Source: Caldilineaceae bacterium (GTDB lineage: Bacteria > Chloroflexota > Anaerolineae > Caldilineales > Caldilineaceae). Taken from it: a stretch of 64,000 nucleotides of DNA. The stretch lies in the NCBI GenBank assembly GCA_022823185.1, contig JAJDXQ010000016.1:62001-126000 (forward strand), given 5' to 3'. A program made the translations under genes and the position numbers. A model generated the notes under the pieces. It made no database searches. It saw only the letters and a list, made by a program, of their open reading frames with translations, and was not told the origin of the DNA. This document shows positions 56,324 through 64,000 of this stretch, piece after piece (the first letter of the stretch is position 1; each line of letters opens with the position of its first letter).

Positions 56324-57340
56324 TCAGAGATTCCGTCCGACGGCACTCGCGACGTCCTTCAACTCCTTCATCAGGCTGCCGAAACGCTCGAAAGTCAGAC
56401 TTTGGGCGCCATCGCTCCAGGCTTTGGACGGGTTTGGATGCACTTCGATCATGAGGGCATCGGCCCCCGCGGCGACCGCGGCCTTTGCGACCGGCGCCAC
56501 GTATTCCCACTGGCCGGTGCCGTGGGCCGGGTCGGCCACGACCGGCAGGTGGGTGAGTTGCTTCAAGACAGGGATCGCATTGATATCGAATGTGTTGCGT
56601 GTGGCGGTTTCGTAGGTCCTGATCCCGCGTTCACAGACCATGACCTGCATGTTCCCATTACTGAGAATGTACTCGGCGCCCATGAGCAGCTCCTGAATCG
56701 TACCGCTGATGCCGCGTTTCAGAAATACAGGTTTGCTGGTTTTGCCCACTGCCTTCAGGAGCGGGTAATTCTGATTGTTGCGGGCGCCGATCTGGAAAAT
56801 ATCTGTGTAGTCGCCGACCAGCTCGATATCCTCCGAGCTCATGACTTCGGTGATGATGGGGAGGCCGGTCTGCTCTCTGGCCTCTGCCAGGTATTTGAGG
56901 CCCTCTTCGCCCAACCCCTGGAAGCTGTAGGGGCTGCTGCGCGGCTTGAAAGCGCCTCCCCGCAGAACGGAGCCGCCAGCTTCCTTGACGGCGTGGGCAG
57001 TCTCCAGGATTTGCTCCCGGCTTTCCACGCTGCAGGGTCCGGCCATGACAACGACTCTCTCACCGCCGACACTGATTCCGTTAACAGGGATGGCAGTCGA
57101 AGACTGGACAAAGTCACGGCTGGCGTACTTGTACGGCTGCATGATACGGACGGTTTTTTCCACCCCGTCGAGAACCTCAAAGGTGTCCTGTTGGATCAAG
57201 TAGTCGTCGGCGCCGATGATGCCGACAATTGTGCGGGCTTCGCCGCGGCTAAGGTGCACTTTGTAGCCAAGCTCTTCCACTCGCTGGACGACGGTCTCAA
57301 CCTGTTCTTGTGAAGCGTGTTGTTTCATTACGACGATCAT
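56324..57340 (-). CDS. aroF: 3-deoxy-7-phosphoheptulonate synthase (DAHP synthase), copy 1
   Basis: 338 residues from ATG 57340 (AAGGAAGGAA about 10 bases upstream). Residues 1-70 form a ferredoxin/ACT-like regulatory domain, as in Thermotoga DAHP synthase. The barrel has [59 protein letters not shown], and [12 protein letters not shown]. First step of the shikimate pathway. Very similar to the next gene upstream, a tandem paralog. Confidence 0.96.
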   Translation of the reverse strand: MIVVMKQHASQEQVETVVQRVEELGYKVHLSRGEARTIVGIIGADDYLIQQDTFEVLDGVEKTVRIMQPYKYASRDFVQSSTAIPVNGISVGGERVVVMAGPCSVESREQILETAHAVKEAGGSVLRGGAFKPRSSPYSFQGLGEEGLKYLAEAREQTGLPIITEVMSSEDIELVGDYTDIFQIGARNNQNYPLLKAVGKTSKPVFLKRGISGTIQELLMGAEYILSNGNMQVMVCERGIRTYETATRNTFDINAIPVLKQLTHLPVVADPAHGTGQWEYVAPVAKAAVAAGADALMIEVHPNPSKAWSDGAQSLTFERFGSLMKELKDVASAVGRNL

Positions 57341-57444
57341 GGTTCTGTTCCTTCCTTGATTCGCTGCGCATCTCAATATTCGACGAAAAATATGATTTCG
57401 GTTTCAACATGGCTCTCTTTCATGCCCGAAGAGGGCGGGGACTC

Positions 57445-58539
57445 TCAGGCCAATACGACCTCCTTTTCTCTTTCCGCACCATCCCGTTCTTTCGCGTCGT
57501 CGGCGGCTGTTTCACCGGCAGGAGAGGCGATGGAGCGCCCGATGGCCTCGGCAACTCTGCGCAGGCCGTGCATCAGGTCCGCGAACCGTTCTGGTTTAAG
57601 GCTTTGGTCGCCGTCGCTCAACGCTGACTCGGGATCGGGGTGGACCTCGAGGATGAGCGCATCGGCTCCGGCCGCGACGGCTGCGAGAGACATTGGGGGC
57701 ACGAGCTCCCAATCACCTGTGCCATGGGCGGGATCGGCCACGACAGGCAGGTGGGATGCCCGTTTCAGAACAGGGATGGCATTGAGGTCGAAGGTATTGC
57801 GGGTCGCAGTCTCGTAGGTACGGATGCCGCGCTCGCACAGCATCACCTGCATGTTGCCGTTGCTCAAAATGTATTCGGCGCACATTAAGAGCTCCTGGAT
57901 TTCGCCGCTGATGCCGCGTTTGAGCATTACCGGGCGGTTCGTTTTGCCTACCTCTTTGAGAAGGCCGTAATTCTGCATATTGCGGGCGCCGATTTGCAAA
58001 ATATCCACGTATTCGGCCACCAGGTCGATGGTCTCGACGGTCATCACTTCGGAGATGACGGGCAGTCCGGTGATTTCACGAGCTTCGGCCAGGTATCTGA
58101 GCCCTTCTTCGCCAAGCCCCTGGAAGCTGTAGGGGCTCGTCCGGGGCTTGAAGGCGCCCCCGCGCAGGACTGACGCCCCGGCCTCTTTGACGGCGATGGC
58201 CGACTGGATGATCTGTTCCCGGCTCTCCACGCTGCAGGGGCCTGCCATAACGACGACCTGGTCGCCGCCGAAGCGGACGCCGCCCACGTCGATCGTGGTG
58301 CCGTCAGGGTTGGTGGTGCGGCTGGCCAGCTTGAAGGGATCCTGAATGCGGACCGTTTTGAGCACACCGGCCATGGCATCAAACGTCTGGCGCCGAACCT
58401 GCGTCAGGTCTCCGATGAGGGCGATGACGGTATGGTTTTCGCCATGGATTGGTTGCGTTTGAGCGCCCATGGAGGCTGCGCGGCGGAGTACGTGTTCGAT
58501 CTCGGCTGCGGTCGCCTGAGGTTTCATTACGATAACCAT
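57445..58539 (-). CDS. aroF: 3-deoxy-7-phosphoheptulonate synthase (DAHP synthase), copy 2
   Basis: 364 residues from ATG 58539 (TTGGAG about 7 bases upstream; a TTG 12 bases earlier is possible). Same plan as copy 1: regulatory domain 1-70, then [47 protein letters not shown], and [12 protein letters not shown]. It differs in an Ala/Glu/Lys-rich C-terminal tail of about 25 residues and in the regulatory domain, where the two copies diverge most. Different feedback inhibitors are the simplest reason for keeping both. Confidence 0.96.
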   Translation of the reverse strand: MVIVMKPQATAAEIEHVLRRAASMGAQTQPIHGENHTVIALIGDLTQVRRQTFDAMAGVLKTVRIQDPFKLASRTTNPDGTTIDVGGVRFGGDQVVVMAGPCSVESREQIIQSAIAVKEAGASVLRGGAFKPRTSPYSFQGLGEEGLRYLAEAREITGLPVISEVMTVETIDLVAEYVDILQIGARNMQNYGLLKEVGKTNRPVMLKRGISGEIQELLMCAEYILSNGNMQVMLCERGIRTYETATRNTFDLNAIPVLKRASHLPVVADPAHGTGDWELVPPMSLAAVAAGADALILEVHPDPESALSDGDQSLKPERFADLMHGLRRVAEAIGRSIASPAGETAADDAKERDGAEREKEVVLA

Positions 58540-58648
58540 TCTATACTCCAAGTTGATGTTGGCATTTTCTGCTTAAGAACAGACTTTATTGGTCGAAAAT
58601 GGCGATAGGGCCAACTATAATGGCGTGAGCTCGAAGGCTGCATGGGCA

Positions 58649-59506
58649 TCAGATCTGCAAAGTGGCTTCCTGGGCGTATTCAGTTGCTGTGGGTTGCACA
58701 GCGGCAGGGTAGCTTCCCAGCATCTTGACAAACGCGGCGCGGTTGAGCAGACCCAGTACAGCGGCGCTGCAGTCCGATTCCTTCCAATGCCCTTCGAAAT
58801 CCAGGTAGAACACATATTGCCAGGGCCGGTTGCGCCGGGGCCGGCTTTCCAGTTTGACGAGATTGATTCTGCGCTCGGCAAACTCCCCAAGGCAGGCGTA
58901 AAGGGCGCCTGGGCTGTGGGGGGTTGCAAAAACAAGGGAGGTTTTCGCGCCCTCCGTCTGCGGGGCGTCTTCTTTTCCGATGAGAAAGAAGCGGGTGAAG
59001 TTGAAGTGCAGGTCCTCAATGCCCTTTTGGACGATTTCAAGATCATAGATTTCAGCGGCGAGCGCGCTGGCGATCACGCCCACGTTTGGCTCCGGATGTT
59101 CGGCCAGTTCCTTGGCGCTGCCTGCGGTGTCATACCAGGGGATGGCCGTAAATCCGTTTCGGTTGAGAAACCCTTCGCACTGCGCCAGGGCCTGTGGATG
59201 GCTGCGCACTTGTTCAATTTTGTCACTGTTGCCCGGCAAGGTCAGCAGATTGTGTTGCACGCGTAACAGGATTTCGCCCTGCACGCGAAAATCATGGTCG
59301 AGCAAGAGATCGTAGACTTTGTTGATGCTGCCGGCGAGGGAATTTTCCACCGGGACTACGCCCACGCTTGCGCTTTCGTCATCCAACGAGGAGAAGATGT
59401 CTTCGAACGTCCTGCATGGCAGTGTATCGACATCGGCGCCAAGCTTTTGGCGGATGGCTTCTTCGGAGTATGCGCCCTGCTCTCCTTGAAAGGCGGCAAC
59501 TGTCAT
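58649..59506 (-). CDS. pheA: Prephenate dehydratase
   Basis: 285 residues; GGAGTAATCTG precedes the ATG. Catalytic domain: [13 protein letters not shown] at the start, [26 protein letters not shown], and the conserved TRFFLIG. The C-terminal ACT domain has [29 protein letters not shown] (GALV and ESRP Phe-binding motifs), so Phe inhibition is expected. No fused chorismate mutase; that activity comes from the aroH gene 71 bases upstream. Confidence 0.96.
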   Translation of the reverse strand: MTVAAFQGEQGAYSEEAIRQKLGADVDTLPCRTFEDIFSSLDDESASVGVVPVENSLAGSINKVYDLLLDHDFRVQGEILLRVQHNLLTLPGNSDKIEQVRSHPQALAQCEGFLNRNGFTAIPWYDTAGSAKELAEHPEPNVGVIASALAAEIYDLEIVQKGIEDLHFNFTRFFLIGKEDAPQTEGAKTSLVFATPHSPGALYACLGEFAERRINLVKLESRPRRNRPWQYVFYLDFEGHWKESDCSAAVLGLLNRAAFVKMLGSYPAAVQPTATEYAQEATLQI

Positions 59507-59577
59507 CAGATTACTCCATAGTAGATTGGCGTCGAAAAAGACCGTTTTGCCTGCTCCAAGTCACGCAACCGGCGCCG

Positions 59578-60003
59578 TCAAGACCAGTTCTGCAGCTGTT
59601 CATCGATCCACTGATTCAGTTCGTCCAGATCGATTTCGGTTGCCAGGCTCTTGTCCGGTCGCAGAACCTGGGCTTCTTTCAGATAGACGTGCTGGATCTC
59701 CTTTTGGGGCGTGGCAGTGTTCCAATGGACCAGCACGCGAATACAGTTTGGCACACTGTCGGGCACGCCCATTTCATGTCCGCACAGGAGCGGCACATCC
59801 ATCCAACCCAACTGGCGAGCGGCGAGCGCGGGATATTGACTGACCACGTCGAATGTTGTGGTAAAGATTGCGCTGGCAACGTCACCCGGATCGATATTGT
59901 TGAGACGAATCATAAAGGCCAACAGTTCGCGGGTCGCACGCAGGATTTCTTCAGGCGTATCATCTTCGATTGTTGTTGCGCCACGCACTCCTCGACAGAT
60001 CAC
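59578..60003 (-). CDS. aroH: Chorismate mutase, AroH type
   Basis: 141 residues from GTG 60003 (GGGAG about 6 bases upstream); a longer frame upstream lacks family similarity. [43 protein letters not shown] and [16 protein letters not shown] match the B. subtilis AroH trimeric barrel family, with the conserved Arg in RGVRGATT and the late Arg/Tyr active-site residues. It converts chorismate to prephenate. First enzyme gene behind the proposed aromatic attenuator. Confidence 0.95.
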   Translation of the reverse strand: MICRGVRGATTIEDDTPEEILRATRELLAFMIRLNNIDPGDVASAIFTTTFDVVSQYPALAARQLGWMDVPLLCGHEMGVPDSVPNCIRVLVHWNTATPQKEIQHVYLKEAQVLRPDKSLATEIDLDELNQWIDEQLQNWS

Positions 60004-60133
60004 GGGACTCTCCCAGTATGGCCGGCGCGGCTGCTTCGGGGTGTCGGAAGCAGTCCACGGCGTTATCGACGTTTCTCCCAATTAGCACTTTTGCATTGAG
60101 CAAATATCGGTTGCACAACTTCCCTTTCTCCAA

Positions 60134-60163
60134 CAAAAAAAGCGTGGAGTTCGTCTCCACGCT
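60134..60163 (-). terminator. Intrinsic terminator between the aromatic-rich leader ORF and aroH
   Basis: Minus strand AGCGTGGAG (60163-60155), loop ACGAA, CTCCACGCT (60149-60141), then TTTTTTT (60140-60134): perfect 9-bp stem, extendable by A-U pairs. It lies 26 bases after the leader ORF stop and 130 bases before aroH, the position of an attenuator. Confidence 0.9.
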
Positions 60164-60188
60164 TTGAGAGTGCTTACGTCGACTGCCC

Positions 60189-60419
60189 TTACACAGCCCA
60201 ACGCTCCTCAACCAGCGGAGACGGTTGGCTCACGCCAAAATAATAGCCAAACCAGAAGTTGCCAAAAGAAAACCCGCGCCATTCGTGGCGCAGGTTGTTG
60301 GTCAGCAGCATCTCCGCGGCGGTCGGACCGTCCAACAGGTTGATCGGCAGAAGGGAATCGTCTTCGTTACGAATCAGGTCAGCGATTGTTACCGGCGCTT
60401 CGCGTCTTTCAGTTTTCAC
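60189..60419 (-). CDS. 76-residue ORF with a Phe/Trp/Tyr burst: candidate aromatic leader peptide
   Basis: GTG start at 60419 with GAGGAAG about 10 bases upstream. Residues 50-61 read FSFGNFWFGYYF: eight of twelve are aromatic and all three aromatic amino acids occur; Trp47 and Trp74 add to it. A sigma-70 promoter lies about 60 bases upstream and a perfect terminator 26 bases downstream, followed by aroH-pheA-aroF-aroF-tyrA-aroA-aroE-trpB-trpA. Just after the burst, CCAAC..CTCC (60228-60217) pairs with GGAG..GTTGG (60207-60198), and CTCCGCT (60220-60214) could pair with the terminator's 5' arm. It is longer than classic leaders, so a real small protein remains possible. Confidence 0.7.
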   Translation of the reverse strand: MKTERREAPVTIADLIRNEDDSLLPINLLDGPTAAEMLLTNNLRHEWRGFSFGNFWFGYYFGVSQPSPLVEERWAV

Positions 60420-60477
60420 TCTGTCGAATCTTCCTCGTTGGCGAGCGATTGCGCATCTGTTTCGCACATTGAAGGCA

Positions 60478-60506
60478 AGGCTATCACATCGAAAACGGGT
60501 TGTCAA
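60478..60506 (-). promoter_or_regulatory. Promoter for the leader ORF and aromatic operon
   Basis: Minus strand TTGACA (60506-60501), 17-base spacer, TAGCCT (60483-60478): perfect -35, moderate -10. Transcription should start near 60471 and run through the 76-codon ORF toward aroH. Confidence 0.7.
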
Positions 60507-61288
60507 TTTTGCCGAAACCAGAATCACAGTTTGCGGCCGTCGAGAGGCGCGGCGCGTCGTTGGGCTTTGTGGGTGTGTGGGCCAGCGCAGGACTGGCGCG
60601 CCAGATCGGCGCTTTTCAGAGGTTTCTTTGAGGGCCAGGAGGGGGGCGGGGAAAGACTTCGCCCAAAGGATGCCTATCTGGAAGCGTCGGGAATGCATGG
60701 CGACACGCAGGCAGGCGTTACCAACGACAGTGTGATTGGGGCCTGTGCGCCAACGTAAAGGACGCGGACGGGGTTGAGGGCCAGGGGAGAGCGGGTGGGG
60801 GAGCGGGAGTTCGGGGGCCCCGCCGGCCGGCAAACAGGCGCCGCCGCGGATAGCCGCAAGGCCACCCGGTCCTGGCACTGCCCCGCCCCGTGGAAGGGAG
60901 ACCAGGGGGCAGGCGGCGAATGATGGCATTGGCGAGCGGTGGAACGCGAGAAGGGCGGGGCGCGGAGGGGCCGCCGACACATGGCAAGGCGACACATGGC
61001 AAGGCGACAAAGTGGCTGGGTGGGGGTTGGGGGAGGCCCGGAACGGCAAGGAGTAGGGGCGAGGGGTAAGGGGTTAGGGATTCGCTGCCGCAGTGGGGGG
61101 CCCTGGTGAATGGGGAACGGACCATGCCTCGGTCTTGCGTATGGGAATCGGTTCCCCGACAATAGTTGTGAAGGAAAACCATTTCTTGCCAGTTGGACAG
61201 GGCGCTCTCAGTCGGGTCACTAGGTATGACGACGCGGTACGCGCGCTACACAGATCTGCGGACCGATCACTTTTCCGGGAGGAAATCC
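60507..61288. other. Non-coding stretch, about 780 bases, G/purine-rich on the plus strand
   Basis: Long frames here in all phases consist of Pro/Arg/Ala low-complexity sequence without ribosome sites, typical of GC-rich spacer. It holds a 15-base tandem repeat at 60976-61005 and runs of GGGG. The promoter of the plus-strand SDR gene should be near the end, but no good match was found. Confidence 0.55.
60976..61005. repeat. Two tandem 15-base repeats
   Basis: GACACATGGCAAGGC occurs twice head to tail (60976-60990, 60991-61005) and begins a third time (GACAA). It is in non-coding sequence and probably variable in copy number. Confidence 0.75.
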
Positions 61289-62059
61289 ATGCAGGGTTCA
61301 TTTTCATTGCAGGGCAGAATCGCGCTGGTGACGGGCGCGAACGGCGGGATAGGCCGCTCGATCGCGTTGGGGTACAAGGCGATGGGCGCGACGGTGGTGG
61401 CCAGCGGGCGCAATCCGAAGAAAAACGAGGCGATGGCGGCAGAGCTGGGAGAAGGCCACGAGGTAATTTCGCTGGACGTGAGGGACGAAAAGGCGGTCAA
61501 TCAGGCCGTAGCGTCCGTTGCGGAGAAGCACGGCAGATTCGATATTCTCGTCAACAATGCGGGCATCGCCCGCCGCATCAATACGCTGGACATGGACACC
61601 GAGGACTGGCACGCGGTGATCGACACGCATCTGAACGGCGGCTTCTACTGCGCCAAGGCTGCGGCCAAAGCGATGGTTGGCGCCGGGAACGGCGGCAAGA
61701 TCATCAACATCGGATCGATGTACTCGCTGTTTGGGCCGCCCAATGTCACCAACTACGCGGCGGCCAAGACCGGAATCCTCGGCCTGACGCGCGGGCTCGC
61801 GGTGGAGCTGGCCGTCCACAACATCCAGGTCAACGCGCTGCTGCCCGGCTGGCACAAGACCGACCTGAACCGGGACCTGCTGGATGGTCCGCTGGGTGAA
61901 GAGATCCGGCACAAGACACCGGCGCGACGTCTGGGAACGGCCGATGACCTGGCTGGCGCGGCGATATTCCTGGCTTCGGATGCGGCCGAGTTTGTTACGG
62001 GCACCACCCTGGTTGTGGACGGCGGTTATTCGATTATGGACCGGCAGTGGTCCGATTGA
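61289..62059 (+). CDS. Short-chain dehydrogenase/reductase (gluconate 5-dehydrogenase-like)
   Basis: 256 residues from ATG 61289, with GGGAGGAAATCC just upstream; the frame open before it lacks a ribosome site. TGANGGIGRSIALGY cofactor motif, NNAGI, catalytic Ser in NIGSMYSLFG, and YAAAKTG with Tyr-x3-Lys. The Arg after strand 2 (VASGRNPKK) suggests NADP. The overall pattern, including GWHKTDLN and GTTLVVDGG, is that of IdnO/KduD-type sugar-acid dehydrogenases. It stands alone ahead of the Uma2 transcript. Confidence 0.85.
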   Translation: MQGSFSLQGRIALVTGANGGIGRSIALGYKAMGATVVASGRNPKKNEAMAAELGEGHEVISLDVRDEKAVNQAVASVAEKHGRFDILVNNAGIARRINTLDMDTEDWHAVIDTHLNGGFYCAKAAAKAMVGAGNGGKIINIGSMYSLFGPPNVTNYAAAKTGILGLTRGLAVELAVHNIQVNALLPGWHKTDLNRDLLDGPLGEEIRHKTPARRLGTADDLAGAAIFLASDAAEFVTGTTLVVDGGYSIMDRQWSD

Positions 62060-62085
62060 AACTGGTCCTTTGGATCGGGTATAAT
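62056..62085 (+). promoter_or_regulatory. Promoter of the Uma2-nitroreductase-EndoQ unit
   Basis: TTGAAA (62056-62061), 18-base spacer, perfect TATAAT (62080-62085), 38 bases ahead of the Uma2 start codon. It overlaps the end of the SDR gene. Confidence 0.7.
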
Positions 62086-62123
62086 GCGGGCGACGACACT
62101 GATAAAGGGCAAGGAGGACTGCA

Positions 62124-62855
62124 ATGGCTGTAACGTCGGCTGAACGCTCAACGACGGCTCCTCCAACGGAGGATGTGACGCCAGTTCCGCCTTTGAACAA
62201 CGGCGACCGGCTAACGCGCGCCGATTTCGAACGCATCTACGAGGCCCATCCCGAGATTAAGAAGGCGGAACTCATTGAAGGAGTCGTCTATATGCCATCC
62301 CCGGCACGTCATCGCGAACATGGAAAACCGCACTTCCACCTAATAAACTGGCTAGGCGCCTACAGCGTGGCAACGCCAGGCGTTGAAGGCAGTAACAACG
62401 CTACGCTGCGCCTTGACTTCGAAAACGAGCCGCAGCCCGATGCGCTCCTGTTTCTGCCGCGGGAATCGGGCGGAACAGCCTGGGTGGGGGAGGACGGCTA
62501 TCTGGAAGGCACGCCGGAGCTGATTGTCGAGGTGTCCGCGAGCAGCGCCAGCTATGATCTGAACCAGAAGAAACGGGCCTATGCCCGCAACGGGGCGCCG
62601 GAGTACATCGTGTACCTGGCCTATGAGAAACGGGTAATCTGGCACTTTCTGCGTGACGGCGTATATGAGGAGCAGGAGGCCGATGCGGATGGCGTTCTCA
62701 AGAGCGAACGTTTTCCGGGGCTCTGGCTTCTGCCGGATGCGCTTCTTTCCGGCGATCTGTCCCGTGTGTTGGAAACGCTGCAGAAGGGGCTGGCGTCGTC
62801 TGAACACAAGGAATTTCAAGCCGCGCTCGCGCGGCGCATCGAGGAGGCCAAATGA
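62124..62855 (+). CDS. Uma2-family (DUF820) PD-(D/E)xK nuclease-fold protein
   Basis: 243 residues; AAGGAGG before the ATG. Nuclease-fold residues: Glu in AELIEGVVYMPSP, Asp in QPDALLFLP, and Glu-x-Lys region ELIVEVSASSASYDLNQKKRAYARNGAPEYIVY. Uma2 proteins are found in many copies in cyanobacteria and Chloroflexi; their role is not settled (restriction-like or mobile-DNA related). It overlaps the nitroreductase start (ATGA), forming a three-gene coupled unit. Confidence 0.88.
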   Translation: MAVTSAERSTTAPPTEDVTPVPPLNNGDRLTRADFERIYEAHPEIKKAELIEGVVYMPSPARHREHGKPHFHLINWLGAYSVATPGVEGSNNATLRLDFENEPQPDALLFLPRESGGTAWVGEDGYLEGTPELIVEVSASSASYDLNQKKRAYARNGAPEYIVYLAYEKRVIWHFLRDGVYEEQEADADGVLKSERFPGLWLLPDALLSGDLSRVLETLQKGLASSEHKEFQAALARRIEEAK

Positions 62856-63517
62856 ATCTCGCAATTCCGGAAAACCTGGCAGTCGTCGACCATTTGCTAA
62901 CGACCACGCGTTCGGTGCGCAAGCGGCTGGACCTGAGTCGTCCTGTAGAGCGTGAAGTCATCGAGGCGTGTCTGGAGATTGCGGCCCAGGCCCCCAGCGG
63001 CAGCAACCGGCAGGGCTGGCACTTCGTGGTGGTAACCGACGGCGAGAAGAAGCGGTTCATCGCAGAACGGTACCGGAAGGCCTGGTACGGCTATAACGCG
63101 ACGCGCAGTGTGGGAGAAGGGCCGAACCTGACTGCGGATGAGAAGCAGATGCTGCGCGTGGTCAGCTCCGCCCAGTATCTGGCCGATAATTTGCAGGATG
63201 TGCCCGTTCTGGTGATTCCGTGCATCGAAGGCCGGCCGGAAGATGCCGCGCCGTCGTCACAGGCGGGCGTGTACGGCTCGATTCTGCCGGCCGCATGGTC
63301 GCTGATGCTGGCATTGCGCGCCAGGGGTCTGGGGTCTGCCTGGACGACGCTTCACCTGCAGTATGAGCAGGAGATCGCCGAGACGCTTGGCATCCCTGAC
63401 GGTATTTCCCAGGCCGCGCTGCTTCCTGTCGCTTACTTCAAGGGCGACGACTTTCGACCGGCCAGGAGGAAGCCGATGCGGGATCGAACCTATTGGAACG
63501 GCTGGCAGACAGAATGA
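62852..63517 (+). CDS. Nitroreductase-family FMN oxidoreductase
   Basis: 221 residues; start overlaps the Uma2 stop and its own stop overlaps the next start (ATGA both times). FMN-binding TTRSVRKRLDLSRPV, AAQAPSGSNRQGWHFVVV and the C-terminal AALLPVAYFKGDDFRPARR with RR near the phosphate site. Reduces nitro or quinone compounds with NAD(P)H; the true substrate is unknown. Confidence 0.88.
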   Translation: MNLAIPENLAVVDHLLTTTRSVRKRLDLSRPVEREVIEACLEIAAQAPSGSNRQGWHFVVVTDGEKKRFIAERYRKAWYGYNATRSVGEGPNLTADEKQMLRVVSSAQYLADNLQDVPVLVIPCIEGRPEDAAPSSQAGVYGSILPAAWSLMLALRARGLGSAWTTLHLQYEQEIAETLGIPDGISQAALLPVAYFKGDDFRPARRKPMRDRTYWNGWQTE

Positions 63518-64000
63518 AACTGGTCGCTGACATACATCTCCACTCACACTATTCGCGTGCGACGAGCAAGAACCTGACCTTTGAGCACCTTTGGAAATGG
63601 GCGCAGCTCAAGGGCGTTCAGGTGGTCGCTTCGGGCGACATCGCCCATCCGGGCTGGCTGGAGGAGCTGCAAACGAAGTTGGCGCCGGCGGAAGAGGGCC
63701 TTTTTCAGCTGAAGCCAGAGTACGCCGCCGCGGTCGCGGAGGAAGTGCCTCCCTCCTGCAGGGGGCCTGTCCGATTCCTGATTGGGGGTGAGATCAGCAA
63801 CATCTACAAGCGGGATGATCAGACGCGCAAAGTACACAACATTGTCTTTGCGCCCTCGGTGGAGGCGACGACGGTTCTTCAGGCCGAACTGGAGAAGATC
63901 GGCAACATTCGCTCAGACGGGCGGCCGATCCTGGGATTGGACAGCCGCGACCTGCTGGAGATTGTGCTGGAGGTTGACGACCGCTGCCATCTTATCCCCG
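63514..64000 (+). CDS. Endonuclease Q-like PHP-domain protein (partial, N-terminal part)
   Basis: 162 residues visible, running off the window end. The PHP metal motif DIHLHSHYSRATSK is at the N-terminus, followed by LWKWAQLKGVQVVASGDIAHPGWLEEL and LIGGEISNIYKRD, as in the EndoQ/UvrD-associated PHP family, which cuts DNA 5' of deaminated bases. The ATG overlaps the nitroreductase stop. The C-terminal zinc and helix-hairpin part lies outside the window. Confidence 0.82.
   Translation, partial: MKLVADIHLHSHYSRATSKNLTFEHLWKWAQLKGVQVVASGDIAHPGWLEELQTKLAPAEEGLFQLKPEYAAAVAEEVPPSCRGPVRFLIGGEISNIYKRDDQTRKVHNIVFAPSVEATTVLQAELEKIGNIRSDGRPILGLDSRDLLEIVLEVDDRCHLIP

Noticed and set aside
55664..57313. 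549-codon plus-strand frame across tyrA and aroF
   Set aside because: It runs across two genes on the other strand, which marks it as a composition artefact.
60189..61049. 286-codon minus-strand protein
   Set aside because: The upstream 210 codons are Pro/Arg/Ala low complexity in spacer DNA; the promoter at 60478-60506 lies inside the frame, so only the last 76 codons are supported.

Overview
The window is a 64 kb, gene-dense, GC-rich bacterial chromosome segment. Several traits together suggest a member of the Chloroflexota (Caldilinea/Anaerolinea-like, possibly marine or sponge-associated): a CysO/CysM/JAMM cysteine pathway, a Trp T-box operon, AroH-type chorismate mutase, many phytanoyl-CoA-dioxygenase-like and Gfo/Idh/MocA enzymes, a CHAT protease and a Uma2 protein. 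This is inference from gene content; no rRNA, tRNA, CRISPR array, insertion sequence or phage gene was seen.

Layout. 1-5 kb: the end of an FtsX-type ABC permease, then a minus-strand sulfur cluster (JAMM peptidase, CysO ubiquitin-like sulfur carrier, rhodanese-E1 activator, CysM). Its leader has a strong promoter, a 16-codon reading frame ending Thr-Cys-Ser-Cys-Pro and an intrinsic terminator. 5-10 kb: a CHAT (caspase-like) protein and MutS. 10.5-21.5 kb: a divergent carbohydrate/small-molecule catabolic island (VOC protein, TPP enzyme and Gfo/Idh dehydrogenase one way; PhyH dioxygenase, TIM-barrel isomerase, sugar ABC importer and glycosidase the other way). 22.3-28.7 kb: a second catabolic run (two VOC proteins, metallo-hydrolase, three SDRs, PhyH dioxygenase, D-2-hydroxyacid dehydrogenase). 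28.7-33.2 kb: metallophosphoesterase, FtsH, a membrane protein, dCMP deaminase.

33.2-60.5 kb holds an almost complete aromatic amino-acid supercluster. On the plus strand a Trp-specific T-box precedes trpE-trpS-trpG-kinase-trpD-trpC-DUF554-trpF-aroC-aroKB-aroQ. On the minus strand, converging on it, lies aroH-pheA-aroF2-aroF1-tyrA-aroA-aroE-trpB-trpA. All seven shikimate steps, all tryptophan steps, chorismate mutase, prephenate dehydratase and prephenate dehydrogenase are encoded; only the final Phe/Tyr aminotransferase is missing. An orphan solute-binding protein, an M23 peptidase-like protein, two unknowns and a PucR regulator lie between the two operons. Upstream of aroH sits a 76-codon reading frame with a burst of Phe/Trp/Tyr codons, its own promoter and a perfect intrinsic terminator before aroH, which looks like a leader-peptide attenuator.

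60.5-64 kb: a non-coding, purine-rich stretch, then an SDR, a Uma2 protein, a nitroreductase and the start of an EndoQ-like PHP-domain nuclease.

The most striking theme is transcription attenuation used three ways within one window: a T-box (Trp), a Cys-codon leader (cysO operon) and an aromatic-codon leader (aroH operon). The last two are predictions read by eye from sequence.
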